A DNA stretch of 64,000 nt from positions 49,228,303 through 49,292,302 of the forward strand of contig CM044856.1 in the NCBI GenBank assembly GCA_024500155.1, in the 5' to 3' direction. The stretch's first letter is position 1. The number at the start of each line of letters is the position of its first letter. The DNA comes from Chenopodium formosanum (lineage: Eukaryota > Streptophyta > Magnoliopsida > Caryophyllales > Amaranthaceae). Under the pieces are notes generated by a model. The model ran no database searches, was not told where the DNA came from, and worked only from the letters and a program-made list of their open reading frames with translations. This document shows positions 24,293 to 36,754 of the stretch, one piece after another. A program made the translations under genes and the position numbers.

Positions 24293-24711
24293 GGATTTCT
24301 ATTATAATAACTAAAATTTATTTTTGCAATAATTTAGAATGAGTGGATGAGACTCGAAAAGTTTAAAGTATTTATGTGCGTAATTTTGATTGACATTATT
24401 GACATATGCATAAAAAAAGTCCTTAATGCATCAAAACATAGGATTTTTACACGTAGGAAATTTTGGAAATATATTTCACAACTAGGATAAAAAAAATGCT
24501 ACGAAGAATAGAAAAATTCAAAGAATAAAAAGGTGCTGAGGCATGTAGGAACTAGCGTCGAGAAAACAAAGCCAGCGCCATGCAATGGCTCTGTCGCTGC
24601 GTGACAACAATGTCGTTTGGTGATAGAGCTATCTTTTGGCGTTAGGCCATATTGTCTCGCGCCATGTTCTTCTAGTATCGATCAAGAAATCTACCTTCTT
24701 TTTTTCGACCG
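24293..24711 (+). mobile_element. Element B leader, left of copia insertion
   Basis: Matches the N and A leaders base for base in order, including a GC-rich block at 24545-24665, until about 24711 (TTTCGACC). There the copia element F begins. The leader resumes near 31336 at AGTACTG. Confidence 0.7.
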
Positions 24712-24869
24712 TATCGATCAAGCAATGTCTCGCGCCACGTTTGGGTCACATGACATTCTAATCCGACTTCCTCTATAACTATCTTACTATAGTTTAATAC
24801 ACATATTCTGACATTGAGTATGCAACAGTGCTCTGCTTTGAACCCTTCAAGCTCACTGTCCTTTTCCAT

Positions 24870-27420
24870 CCAGACACAAATATGCATTTAAATCACCATC
24901 TAGAATCATCTTGCCTGTTTGGAAAACTTGCATTCGTGTAACCTTTTGACAACTTGCTAAAATTACCATTTAACACAATAGCTAGAAGAATTCCTTTTAG
25001 TGTTTCTCAAGTACTCAAGGATCTGTTCTTGGTAATTCTTCGTATGCTTATTTTGAATTTTCTTGAAAACTGTTACATATGCACAAGTCATATGCAACAT
25101 CTTGCTTTGTACATTTCATGGCATAAGTAATGGACCCTTTTGCAAAAGCATGAGGCACATTATCCATACAACTCAACTCTATTAGCTTTTGAAGGCACTG
25201 AGTCTTACTGAGTGTAATACCATGAAACATGGGAAGACATCCTCTCTTAGAGTCTTGCTTCATAAATTTGTCAAGATTCTTATCAACATAAGTCTCTCGA
25301 TTCATTCTAATCATTCTTCAAGATTCACTTCATGGATCTTAATTCCTAATATGTACTCAACATCTCCTAAGGCTATCATATTGAAACAATCTTTCTAACC
25401 ATTGCTTGACTTATTCAAGCATTGATATATCATTTCATATGAACTGTATGTCAACTACATACTAGAGTAAAAGACCAATTGCTCCCACTAAACTTCCTGT
25501 CTCTACAAGAATTCTTTCGTTCTACTAAGGAAATCAAATTGTTTGATTGCCTAATCAAAATGAATGTTCCAACTCCCTGATGCTTAACTTCAATCCATAA
25601 ATGAATTTCTGAAGTTTGCAAAACTTTCTAGGAATTTATGGATTTCAAAACTCTTAGGATGTATCATATACATACTCACTATCAAGAACATTTCATGAAG
25701 GTGATTTTTTATCTCCATAACTAGAATAATCCAAATAGGCTTACACAACTAATAGGTTTGACCCTATTTGTAAGACTATTATGGACTAAAATATCTTTAC
25801 AAACATGGAGTCCATACTGAATTTCATGGCTTTAACCCATTTCCTGAGTTGGCACTTATCCAAAGCTTGATTGTAGGCCATGGATTCTAACCGTTCTAAT
25901 AAGAAAATTTTAGAATTCATCTTTTCTCATAATTTCAACAAACTGTTTGTTTTGATCCCAAGTAGCCTACGATAGGTATGAGCGACAATAGAATTATTCT
26001 ACTCAACTCTTTGAAGCCTTTCATTCTAGTGGGACGATAGAAGCCTCACTAGTGGAATTAGCTTGCTTCGACACATGGTTTATCAAATTAGCTGATTTCA
26101 TATGCCTTCGTCTCTGATGTAGTGTTATCTACATCCATTTGTTTCTCGTCTTGAATCTCATCAAGATCTAACTTTACTCCCACTTGGCTTTGTAGGAAGA
26201 CATTCTTTCTATAAAGACACTATCGCGAGCAACAAACATTTTGTTTCTACGCGATTGTAGGAATAATACCTCTTAGTTTCCATGAGAAAACCCATAAAGA
26301 ACTACTTTTCTGATTTAGGGTGCATTATGTCATCTTTGTAAACATTTTACATTGATTTCATAACCCTTAATCCTGTTTAGAAAAGATAACTTTTGGAACA
26401 TTTCCAAATCATAACTCTTATAACATCTTTTCTACTAATTTGGTTAAGTTTCTTGTTTAGTATATTCGCAATTGTTGTTGTTCTAAATGCATATCCTCAA
26501 AATGATATTTGTAAATCATTAAATCTTAGATCGAACAATGGAAGCAAAGTTTGATTCCTTCTTCATAACCATACAATTTAATTGTAATGTTTCTAGATTG
26601 TGAATTAATTCAACAATTTCCTTTAGATGATCATTCCTTTTTAAGTTAAATATTTATCACAACAATCATATTGTGGTGTTAAATTGTTTATCTAAAATTG
26701 ATTTTACATTTCATTTTTGGAATTTTTAACTTTTCAATTGTTCCAAGATTTACTTCATTAAGAAATTATCGATATATTTACTTAAATCGTTAGTAAAAGC
26801 AATGAAATAGTTAAATCTCTTTGCTAATTTTGAACTTATTGGTTCACATACATCATATGTATGAGTTCCAAAAGGTAATTTTAGCTTATTTTACCCTTTC
26901 TACTAAAAGGCAACTTGGTCATCTTAACTTTTATCAAGCATGAGTTCTAATTCTCAAATGATTCATAATCATATAAGAATAAGAATCCATCCATAACTTT
27001 GGATGTGCAAATGGTTAGTGTGACCTAACCTTACTTGTTATAAGTAAGTGTACTTTAAATCATCTAAAGTTTACTTTTGTGATCTACTTATATCAATGTT
27101 ATAAAACAAAATTAACTCATATCTAGAAAAATGAAACAATTTATTACCTTGGTCATGGATCAACACTTGTCCAAGCTAAGTAAACCAAATTCAGTATTCA
27201 AAACAAGAAAACCGAAATGTTGTCTCATCAAAACTAGAAATTGTTCTAAAATCATGATAAACTAATCAAAATTTAAAACTATGAAGCTATCTCTGGCCAC
27301 TCAAACACTTCTAGTGAACCTTCAAGCTCCATTTCCTTGCTAGCTTCACTTATTTGCAGTTCCTGCGCAACATCACCATGTTAAGCACTACAATTTGGTA
27401 TCTCATACCTAAGTGAAGGT
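24870..27420 (-). pseudogene. Element F pol remnants (integrase, RT, RNase H)
   Basis: Decayed copia polyprotein. Recognisable pieces on the minus strand: integrase core near 26950-26740 (KMTKLPFSRKGK, then an FTNDLSKY stretch that in the family reads FTDDFSRY); the C-terminal part of RT at 25314-25048 (SKRGCLPMFHGITLSKTQC, then KGSITYAMKCTKQDVAYDL); and the start of RNase H near 24945-24880 (ASFPNRQDDSR). Between them the frames are broken throughout. Order gag-integrase-RT-RNase H is diagnostic of Ty1/copia. Confidence 0.7.
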
Positions 27421-27428
27421 TAAAATGT

Positions 27429-28310
27429 TTATAACATAATACCTGAGGTTGATGCTCCATTCTTCTTGAGGAAGTCGTGGTATTTCTTGCAATTACGCTT
27501 CCAATGCCCCTTCTTCTTGCAGTAAAAGCATTCACTTTCACTTGCAGCCTTGGGCTTTTGAGTCGTCTTAGGCTTCTCAGGAGCCTTGGCAACTTGCTTG
27601 CCCTTGCTCTTGGCACTAGCCTTTTGCCCCTTCTTCTTGAACCCCTTTCCCTTTTGAATCATAAGAACTTCCTTCTGAGGTTCCTTAAGGATTTGTTTCT
27701 CAGCACTAACCAGCATTGCATGCAATTGATTCATAGTCTTTGCAGTGGCAGTCATGTTAAAAATCATGATAAACTGGTTGAAACTTTCTGGTAGTGAATG
27801 GAGAATGATGTCTGTTGCCAAATCATCACTACATGGGTGCCCCAATTTCTCCATACTTTGAATTAGGTTGATCATTTTGAAAACATGATCATGAACTGTG
27901 GCACCCTTCTCCATCCTACAATCTAGAATCTCACGATGAAGCTCATACCTTTCAACTCTAGCTTGTTTCTTAAACAAAGCTTTGAGTTCTTGCATGATTG
28001 AGTAGGCATCCTGGTCCTCAAAACGCTTTTGAAGACTAGGTTCCATGGTAGCAATCATAAGCAAGTGATAGGTATAGCTCTGTCATGAGCTTCCTTGTGC
28101 TTCTTGATCTCTGCCGCAGTTGGATTTTCTGGCAGAGGTCCTGGCAATGGGGTGTCAATGATATCCTCTTTACCCTCAGATTTCAGAACAAGTCTTAGCA
28201 TTCTTTCCCAAGTGGAAACGTTATCCCCTGTCAACCTATCCTTCTAAAGGAATGGTCGAAGGTTGTAAACGTTGTTGTCATTGTTATTATGGCTACCCAT
28301 CTATGTCAAA
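27429..28310 (-). pseudogene. Element F copia gag
   Basis: The 211-aa frame at 27429-28064 matches copia gag: a UBN2-like region (ALFKKQARVERYELHREIL, then a HSLPESFNQFI motif) and a CCHC zinc knuckle CFYCKKKGHWKRNC before the C-terminus. Sequence 5' of 28064 to about 28310 continues the N-terminus in other frames. Role: capsid and RNA packaging. The zinc-knuckle residues are intact, but the gene is not complete. Confidence 0.8.
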
Positions 28311-28319
28311 ATAAGGAAA

Positions 28320-30573
28320 AGTTTAATAATTATGTTTAATTTAAAATTAAAGTACAATAAACACATTCATTTGGTAACTTTAAAAAACACTTTATTCAAT
28401 AATTAGTTGATCCCAATTGAATTTTAAGTGATTCCAAGATCCTTTATTTGTGCAATAATTGACCGGACTTTGGCCCTACCATCAATTATTACATTTTCAA
28501 GGTGAGTAAACTCTTTACTGATTACAAATCTTGTAACTCTTGGTTGAATAATTAATCATCACATGTTTAATTATTTCCCTTTGCTTCAAGGTTCTAAACT
28601 CTTTAGGTAACCTTGTTAAGAATAACCAATTAAAAGTGTAAAATTTGTTTTACCCTCACTCCCCTAAGATATAATATGACACCCAGCTTTGGCATGACCT
28701 ATCATAAATATCAAAGGTTTCACCGGGTTTTTAATTGGAAAAACAATCTCAATATTATTGGGACCTAGATTTATTATGTTGTGATTATTTAGTGAACCCT
28801 AGCGCATCATCAACTAACATAAATAAAATCTTACATGCATAATCTACTAATGCAATAAATCGTGACATAGTATGGCCCTTTAGTCCTAAGAAAATTAGAA
28901 ATGAAAAAGCTCCCATTTGAATCACCATGGATCTCCATCCACCTTGCTCCTTTGGGCCTTCACTTCATGGGCTTCTTTGGACCAACACTATTTAAATAAC
29001 TATTCTATTTACTTTAAATAAAAGTTACAAAAATACTTAACGGTACGCAGACCGTATTTAGATTACAAAAATACATCACGATGCGCAGATCGTATTTAAG
29101 AATCTATGGGCCATACTAGTCTATATATAGCAACATAATATCATATATTATAAAAGTGCCATATAATAAATCACTCAACATGCTTGTCTAAACTACAACA
29201 TTGAATGTTCATAATAAAGTCAACGCATTTCCTAAAATATCTCATATTTTAATTATAACTCGATAATATCATATATTATTCATGACCGTTTATAAAATAT
29301 CATATATTTAATTTAGTCATGAGATAGAATCAAATCATATTTTAATCTAGAAAGATAAATCATATTTAATCTTCCATGATTATCCTAACAAATTTAGGAG
29401 ATTCTATCCTAATTATTAGCCAATCAAATAATTTTAAAATCAATTATATCCTAATCTAATTATGGGATAATCACATTATTTAAATTAATTATTATCCTTT
29501 TGGAATATGATCAGAATATCCTAGTCAATCTTATCCATAATTAACCACTTTAATTAGGATAATTACCAATTTAACAACTTTAAATATGGATAATATCAAA
29601 TATAACAACTTATGAATATTTGATTTTATCCTAAAATAAAAGATTTTATCCAAATAAAACCAATTTTATCTTTTAAAATAAAAGATCATATTTTTAAAAT
29701 ATTTTAACTTATCCAAAATAAAACTGATTTTATCCCAAAATAATTCATAATTATCTTGAAATATATTTAAAATAGGATTTTTTTTTTTGAAAAATGTGAC
29801 TGCACGGTTGCTGCCCACCGTGGTTGGCTAGCCGGAGCTAGCCACGGTGGCTGGCTGCTTTGCAGCAGCCACTGCCGCAAGGCAGCAGCAACCAGCAACA
29901 GAGGCAGCCACAGCAGCAGCGTGCAACGCTTGCACAGCTGCTGCCTCAGCCCCCAAAATCGCCGCCCTCCCTTTCCCCTCCCTCTTGGACCAGCACCTGG
30001 TCGGCAGCCGCCGTGGCTACGCCACCCAGCCGCGGTTGCCGACCAAATTTTTTTTTTTTTTTTTTGTGTTTTAATTTAATTAAAATAACATTTATCATAA
30101 TTAAATTAAATCAGTCCATAAGATTAAAATTAAATCACATTTAACTTTTTAATTAGGGTTCTTCATAAAATTAATCCCAACTTAATTCTAACTTTGAAAA
30201 TTAAATTGATGATCATACACAAAACACTTTTATGCATAATTTAATCCGATTAAAATTATGAATCATAAAATAAATCGAATTAAATAAAAATCAAGCATAA
30301 AATCCATATTTTAGGGCTAGGATTTTCGAAAAATTCGAAATTTATGGTTAGGGGGTTCAAAAATTTTGAACAATTTAGGGCTAAAATTTGGTCTCTTCAT
30401 GGCTATTTTGAGCATAATTAAATCACATTTAATCAATTCCAAAAGTTTAATCACATTAAATATAATAATTGAACCATAATTAAATTAATTTATCCCTCTT
30501 AATTGATTATAAAATTAACGTGGACATCAAATAATCGTATTATTATGATCTAGCGCGTTCATGACAGAGGCTA
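28320..30573 (-). mobile_element. Element F leader, about 2.2 kb, non-coding
   Basis: AT-rich sequence between the copia primer site and gag. No gene was supported. It contains a GC-rich, hairpin-forming island at 29795-30046 bounded by T runs. The length is far above the usual short leader of copia elements, so an extra insertion or a long-leader family is possible. Confidence 0.5.
29795..30046. repeat. GC-rich hairpin island
   Basis: About 250 bp of GC-rich sequence with several inverted repeats: GGCTGCT/AGCAGCC, TGGTCGGCA/TGCCGACCA enclosing GTGGC-TAC-GCCAC, and GGCTAGC/GCTAGCC. It is bordered by T runs at both ends. Open frames rich in Ala and Gln here come from GCAGCA repeats and are not taken as genes. 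Confidence 0.6.
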
Positions 30574-30584
30574 ACTGATACCAC
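30574..30584 (-). other. Element F primer binding site (tRNA-iMet)
   Basis: On the minus strand TGGTATCAG follows the LTR end ...CTCCTACA with one base between. This is the initiator-Met primer site usual for plant copia elements. Confidence 0.75.
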
Positions 30585-31335
30585 TGTAGGAGTTTATAGG
30601 TACTATGCAGCGGAAATAAACATGAATCATATTCAATCAAGTACCAATCCCAAGATCACATGCATAACCCACAAGACACATAATCATACCTTTGACGCGC
30701 GAATTCCACGAAGCTATTCGACAGGCAAATCAGGGAGAGAATAGAGCCTCAAGCGTTGCTCCTCTACTTAGTCCACGAGATTCGAACGAGCCGTCCACCA
30801 ATACTAGATTGGTCTAGTGATTGAGGAAAACAGCGATCACCACCTTTACGGACAACCGACCACCGTACGAACCACCACCACCACGACACACCACCGGCGC
30901 CAATAAGGAGGAGGAGAGCCGTGTGAGAGAGAGGACTGTGAGAGGGGTTGGGTTTCGTGTTTGCTAATCAGGGTTTGATCACACTAATCAGTTAATTCCT
31001 TACTTACTGCAAACCTAGGCACCTAGTCTATTTATAATCTCATTTTAATTAGACTAGGGCATGAAGCCCAAAACCACTTCTTAATCCCCATATGGCCAGC
31101 CACCTAGAGTGATGAGGCCCATGACGGGCCTCGTCCTCTAATGCTCGATCTAGCCCCTTTGTGTGACCTTATAGGATCTGTCCAATTAAGCTTCGGGCTA
31201 TTTTACTAGTCCAAAGATCGTTAGTACCTCTAGCTATGGCAAAACGACAACCCAAATGTACGAACTTAATTATCTCCATAATTTGATCCATTTATATATC
31301 TAGTAATTGCACACGACGAAGACATAACTCCTTCA
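30585..31335 (-). mobile_element. Element F 5' LTR
   Basis: About 750 bp ending (minus) in CTCCTACA next to the primer site. TATA-like TTATAAATAGAC on the minus strand near 31030. The outer end is placed where element B's leader resumes and is uncertain by about 15 bp, since no second LTR survives for comparison. Confidence 0.6.
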
Positions 31336-32493
31336 CGATTGTAGTACTGTTCGCTCGGTTCTACTTTCTAATTGAGTTTTTCTCACTATTCTTAACCCAT
31401 ATATGTTCTACATATGGACATAACCCTCTGCGAATTCACGCTCCATCTACCCAATCGAACGCCCATGGCAACGAAGGGCACATCCGAGTTTGTGAATTCA
31501 CCAAACTGTGGAAGCGAGTTTAACTCGCAGGGTCCCATCCACACGCGTCAACCCTTTCAAAGGTAAGGCTTCCGCGTGGTGCATTAGGACTCATAACCTA
31601 GGACCCTCTTTGACTAACCCTTATCCTTGAATTTTAGAGAACTAAATCCATGTTTAGGTTGCAAATTCATTGCATCATATTGTGCTTACTTGACTACTTG
31701 TGCATTCTTTGCTTGTGCATAACTTACATGTGATTAAACTAACTGTTTAGTTTGAATTGTATTATAAATATGCTTAAATAAACTAACCAAGGACTAAAGG
31801 ACTTTGTTTAATTAATTGATTAATTAATTTGAGTTAATAAATATGTCTAAAATTGAGTCATAGTTCCTTTGAGTCAACTTGGATTTTTATTCTTGTAAAC
31901 TACACAAGCGTCAACTTGTTTTAGTCATAGCCAAAGTTCTAGGAAAATTTAAGAGTCTTACAACCTATGCATTTATAGCCCCAAGTTTTATGTTTCATTT
32001 GGAGTTGGTTTCATCCAATTCAGAGTCATAGATAAAAAGTTATGACTACAATACTATAGTCTCTCCAGTTTGAGTCTACGCACATAGTCTAGTCCCATGG
32101 TCATGACACGAGTATTGAACATATCACTTACACTCACAAGTATTCACACACTTTGTACATCATGACCATGTCTTAGGTTCATGCATGAGTTGTGCTTTCC
32201 GTCATTTGAGTTGGGGGTCAACTTTATCACTAAATTCTTCCACATCTCTCCATCTACATCGTCTTTCCACTCTCCACATACTTCTGTATCATTCCCCTCA
32301 TTATTCCATGATATTTCTCCATATATGCATGTTGGATTGAGTTTAAATCAAATAATTAATGATAAACATCCATGATTTCCCTTTTCGCAGCACTTAGTCA
32401 AGGAGACAAGGGCGTTTAATCAAAGACAACACTTTTGTCCAAGTCACCCTTTTTGATAAACTGATTCGTCAAAAGAAAAAGGCTAAGAGGATA
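31336..32493 (+). mobile_element. Element B leader, right of copia insertion
   Basis: Continues the family leader from AGTACTG to the gag start, collinear with the N leader (2915-3540) and, in reverse, with A. No gene. Confidence 0.7.
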
Positions 32494-33615
32494 ATGGCAA
32501 CTCAAGAAAAAGTCTATCAACTTAGGCAAGACTTGGCCAATGTAACTGAAACGATTAAGGCTATGGCTCTTCAAGTCAATGACCCTACGAGACAACAAAA
32601 TAAGCAACAAATGGTGGAAAGCTTGAAAAAGCTCTCCAAATGACTATAAGTTCTAGGGCATTAGTTCACAAGGGGTCTAAGTGGACAAGGAGCTTCTTCC
32701 GCATAATTTTAGTGCCAGTGACATCCCTAGGTTCAAACCTACTGATAATCCTTATTCCACTTAAGAGCTTTTGAGCCCATAATGCACATTAAGGAGATTC
32801 ATAAGAAAGTTTTTCACTCTTCGTTCTCACTATCTCTTGAAACCGTTTGTCAACAATGGCTCTTTTTTCTAGATAAATAGAAGATATCTACTTGGGATGG
32901 AATTGTAAATGCTTTCATTGATAGATACAAATGTAACATTCAAGTTGAAACTGACCATAGACAACTTGAGATGCTAAAACAAAAAGAAAACGAAGGGTTC
33001 ACCTCTTTCTTGAACAAGTGGAGGGAAACTTTTGCTAATATGGTCGAGGTTCCAACTGAAAAGGAGTCTATAAGGATGTTCATCAAGAACCTCCAAGAAA
33101 AGTATTTAAAGAATTTGATATATCAGCACAATTTGAATACTTTTAAGACCATCTATAACATAGGTATTGAAATCGAAGATAACCTTGCAAAGTAAAAAGC
33201 TACTAATAATAGTAACAATAGTGGCTGGAAAGGGCAGAAGAGCGACAATCCTTCTTCTTCCGAAAACACCCACTCTAGTAACAATGTTAGTCCCTTTGAC
33301 CTCAATGAAGTCTTAGCCGTGGATAATCAAGGACCTAAAAAGCAACTAAGGAAAGAGTTCACTCCTATTGGGATGAGCTATAATACTACTGCCTTTGATC
33401 GATTCCATGCCAAGGGACTTATTACTCCCATTGGACATATTCAAGATCCCGCAACTGAAAAGAGGTTACCTTGTTGGAACCCAAATGTACACTGTATGTA
33501 CCATCAGGGTAGAGGTCCTACTACTTAGAGGTGTTGGAAGCTAAAAGAAGCCATCCAATATTTGATCGATAATAACAAGCTTCCCATACATCCATCTGGC
33601 AAGAAGACCGAGTGA
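32494..33615 (+). pseudogene. Element B gag (degenerate)
   Basis: Starts at ATG 32494 (MATQEKVYQLRQDL), same start as A gag. After LSK a stop and frameshifts interrupt the capsid region. The frame from 32971 (MLKQKENEGFTSFLNKWRE) through 33195 and on to 33615 carries the rest, with a stop after EDNLAK. The knuckle reads CMYHQGRGPTT-stop-RC, so its central His is Pro and it is cut by a stop. Homologous to A gag; ends SGKKTE-stop. No pol follows. Confidence 0.8.
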
Positions 33616-35978
33616 TGATAAAGCACAAGACATGAGGCGAGCTCCAAGGAACATATTTTGTGACTTCCTTTTTCATCTTTTTTTCAAACCCTTCTACAAC
33701 AAGTTTAGTATAGACACCTTTTACTTTCCTTAGATTTTATTTTGTAGGATTTTTCTTTTTCTTTTCAATTAAATGAGCATTTATTTTCTTGCATATGATC
33801 ATTACATTGCATAAAAAAAATGCCGAGCTAAGCACAAGGTATACTAATGATTTAAGGTAGCTCTTGGAGCCTATCTTATAACCATCACCTTTCAAGTACA
33901 TAATTCTTCCTTGACAAAATACTTTGAGCCTCGTCTAACGATTTTATTTTTTCAACCCACATCTACCAAACCTTAGGAAGGGATGGTGTGCAACTTATTC
34001 AAATACAAAAGCTTGAGTGATTTTACCTAGATCTCAAAAATTCAAAGAGGCAAAAATAGAAATAAAAGTGTACAAAAGAGAAAGTGTTCCAATGTCTTTG
34101 ATATGAACATGTCTCAAAATGCGTGTCTTATCGAGTGCTCGATAATATGCTAAAGAAACATAAATTCCAAGTGAGTGATAGATCGTACGACCGGGATGTC
34201 CCACACTTATCAAAAAATGCAAAAGAAAAAAAGAAAGAGAGAGCGAAATATAAAACAAAAGAGAGTTAAAAAGTGAGGATACCTCAAGCATAAAAATTTA
34301 AAGATTTCAAATGCAAGGTTGCACACCATGGGGGCCTTATCTAGGGTCTTGAGCCTTTATCCCCTTTCTTCTTCACCCTGCAGCCTAACCACGTTATAAC
34401 CCATAAAAGAAATCTTTGAGGTATACACACACTTGTGCGAGGTTCGGCTAGAGCTACGTTCGGCCTAATTCCTAAAGGATACATAGGTAATCTCCCATTG
34501 AGGTACGGCCGTAATAAAATGCATTCATATACACATTCATGCATGATCATATCAAGAGATCTCCTATGCTCATCCTTATCCAATTAAAGATAGTGTTAGG
34601 GGCTTGATCCCTACATTATTAGCTAATCTTGCCTATGAGTCACCACTATTTTACTCTTTTCAAAATACTTTTCCATACACTTAGCCTTTGCAACCTAACT
34701 TTAGTGTCACTTTCACACACATCACACATACATGACTAAATGATACTTCATTTAGGAACCCTTTGTCATGAAATATTGACACAACGTTGAAGTATGCTTT
34801 TTAATATCAAAATCACTCTTTGCTGTAATCATCATTGCATCACAAAGTATGAAGTACTTAGCCTCCGCGCCTAAGTTACCTAAATACTTTATCATTGAAT
34901 TCACAATAGAGAAAGCCTAGAATGAACTAACCCTTGCACTATAAGATACAACGTCGACGCATACATTTGGCTAATCTCATTCAACATGCATCTAAAACAC
35001 TCACTTCGGTTCTTTTTACGTCTTTCTTTTTCAAGAGAAAGTCGATACCCTCCACAAAATGACTAAATTTTTTTGTTTTTTTTGTATTTTGAGTCACACA
35101 ATCACATTACAATGCACACAAGAGTCATGTGCGTCGAGTCGTTTCATGTCGAGTTTACAACTTAATTCGAGTCTAACACATGTATCAAAACACATTGAGT
35201 TAACCTCAAGTCAATCAAGCATATAGAGTCAAAGCAATCACTATGACTTGAATAACATCAAGCCTTAGGTTAACCCTAAGAAAAACATGAGCAAAGTCCT
35301 ATAATCAAATACATAGTTGTAGGTACATAAAGAGGCAATTTGAAAGCAGAAAAATCTTTGACTTGGATTGAAGCACAACGCAACACGATACACCTTGGCT
35401 TAGTGCGGTGCACTTTGACAGAGTGCGACAGATCTGTCATTGCGCGATAGTGTTCCTGTTGCGCAATGGCTCTGATTCGCTTGTGTTAGGCTTCGAGGAT
35501 CTCATAACTTTGATTGGTTGGTCCGCAACTAACTCATTTGAGCCTCTTGATGAGAATTTGTTTTTTTTTTATTTAATTGGTAATCAGTCCGATTACAAAT
35601 TGATTGAAGATCGTTTAACGACAATTATATCAAATGAACAGCTCTCAAATCACACCATGGATTAGTAGTCAGCCTGATTACAGCTTGTTTGAGGATCGGC
35701 TTGATGACGATAAAATGAAGCAGATTTGAAAATTGATTAAGAACATTTGATTAGTGATTGATGATAATCGCAAAAGGATTCCAAGGATGGAAGATTTCTA
35801 CAAATTAATTTGAAGACTTTTAAGAATCTTAGATATGGTTCTTAAGATGAATTTTAAATCAATCCGATGATTAAGGATAAGACAAATTGAAGACTCAAGA
35901 TGAAGAAGTCTTCAATAGGGGGGCTCTAAGATTAAAGGGCCTCTCGCTTAGATTTGAGAAATACATTTCAAGATGAAG
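33616..35978 (+). mobile_element. Element B region between gag and tandem repeat, non-coding
   Basis: Non-coding, collinear with A 8900-11036 in reverse. It includes the shared block near 34430-34525 and a GC-rich patch at 35385-35485. No protease, RT, RNase H or integrase motif was seen. Confidence 0.7.
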
Positions 35979-36464
35979 CGATCTTTGATAACCTTCCCTA
36001 AGATTGTGGAGGTTATCATTTGATTTATGAAGATGGCACGAGATGGGCGATCTTTGATGGTTTTCGCTAAGATTGTGGAGGTTATCACTTGATTTGAGAA
36101 AATGGGACGAGATAGGCGATCTTTGGTGGCTTTCTCTATAATTGTGGAGGTTATCACTTGATTTGAGAAGATGGCATGAGATGGGCGATCTTCGATGGCT
36201 TTCGCTAAGATTGTGGAGGTTATCATTTTATTTGAGGATATGGCACAAGATAGGCGATCTTTGATGGATTTTTCTAGGATTGTGGGGGTTGTCACCAAGA
36301 TTTGATAAGATGGCACATGATAGGCGATCTTTGATGGCTTTTGCTAAGATTGTGGAAGTTGTCACCTAGATTTGAGAAGAACGGTTCGTGATGAGGCGGT
36401 CTTCGACAACGTTCACTATGATTGTGATGGTTGTCACCTTGATTCAAGTAAATAGCTCGTGATG
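35979..36464 (+). repeat. ~70-bp tandem repeat, element B
   Basis: Seven units with GCGATCTT (or GCGGTCTT) starts at 35979, 36047, 36116, 36185, 36254, 36324 and 36395. Each unit has a GATTGTGGAGGTTATCAC core and a GATGGCACGAGATGGGC core. Period 68-71. Complement of the unit in element A. Confidence 0.85.
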
Positions 36465-36740
36465 TAGAAGCAATGATAGAGGATGTTCCCTGGGATGTGG
36501 AGGATTGTCACAAATAATCGAGGATGGCTACAAGAAGTGATCTTTGACGATGGCGTTCACGAGGAACTGTGGAGGTTGTCACAACAAAAGCAAAAACAAA
36601 ATTGGTTTCTCTAGACGTGTATTTGATGGTGCGCGGTAAGCATCTCTTAACTCTTTTATCTGTTTAACAAATGCTTTACAAGAATGATTTAGGATCGCAG
36701 AACGTTCTGAATCATTCTCCGTCCCTATTGCTTCTGAATC

Positions 36741-36751
36741 AAAGTTGGGGC
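36741..36751 (+). other. Polypurine-like tract, element B
   Basis: AAAGTTGGGGC just before the 3' LTR start at 36755. The equivalent in G is AAAGTGGGGGC before 47044. It would prime plus-strand DNA synthesis. Confidence 0.6.
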
Positions 36752-36754
36752 TTT

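Larger units (their letters stand above)
24712..31335 (-). mobile_element. Element F: decayed Ty1/copia retrotransposon
   Basis: A minus-strand copia element inserted in the leader of B. It has a 5' LTR at the right (30585 to about 31335), a tRNA-iMet-type primer site, an unusually long leader, gag (27429-28310), and scattered integrase, RT and RNase H remnants down to about 24880. The 3' LTR is missing: the left end breaks off near the RNase H. Many stops show that it is old. Boundaries are taken from where B's leader stops and restarts. Confidence 0.75.

Noticed and set aside
29847..30144. Ala/Gln-rich ORFs of 75-94 aa
   Set aside because: They arise from GCAGCA/GCCGCC repeats in the GC hairpin island, overlap each other in two frames and end in a T run.
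35948..36316. 122-aa minus-strand ORF with ITSTIL repeats
   Set aside because: A by-product of the ~70-bp tandem repeat of element B, which is 68-71 bp per unit; antisense to the element.
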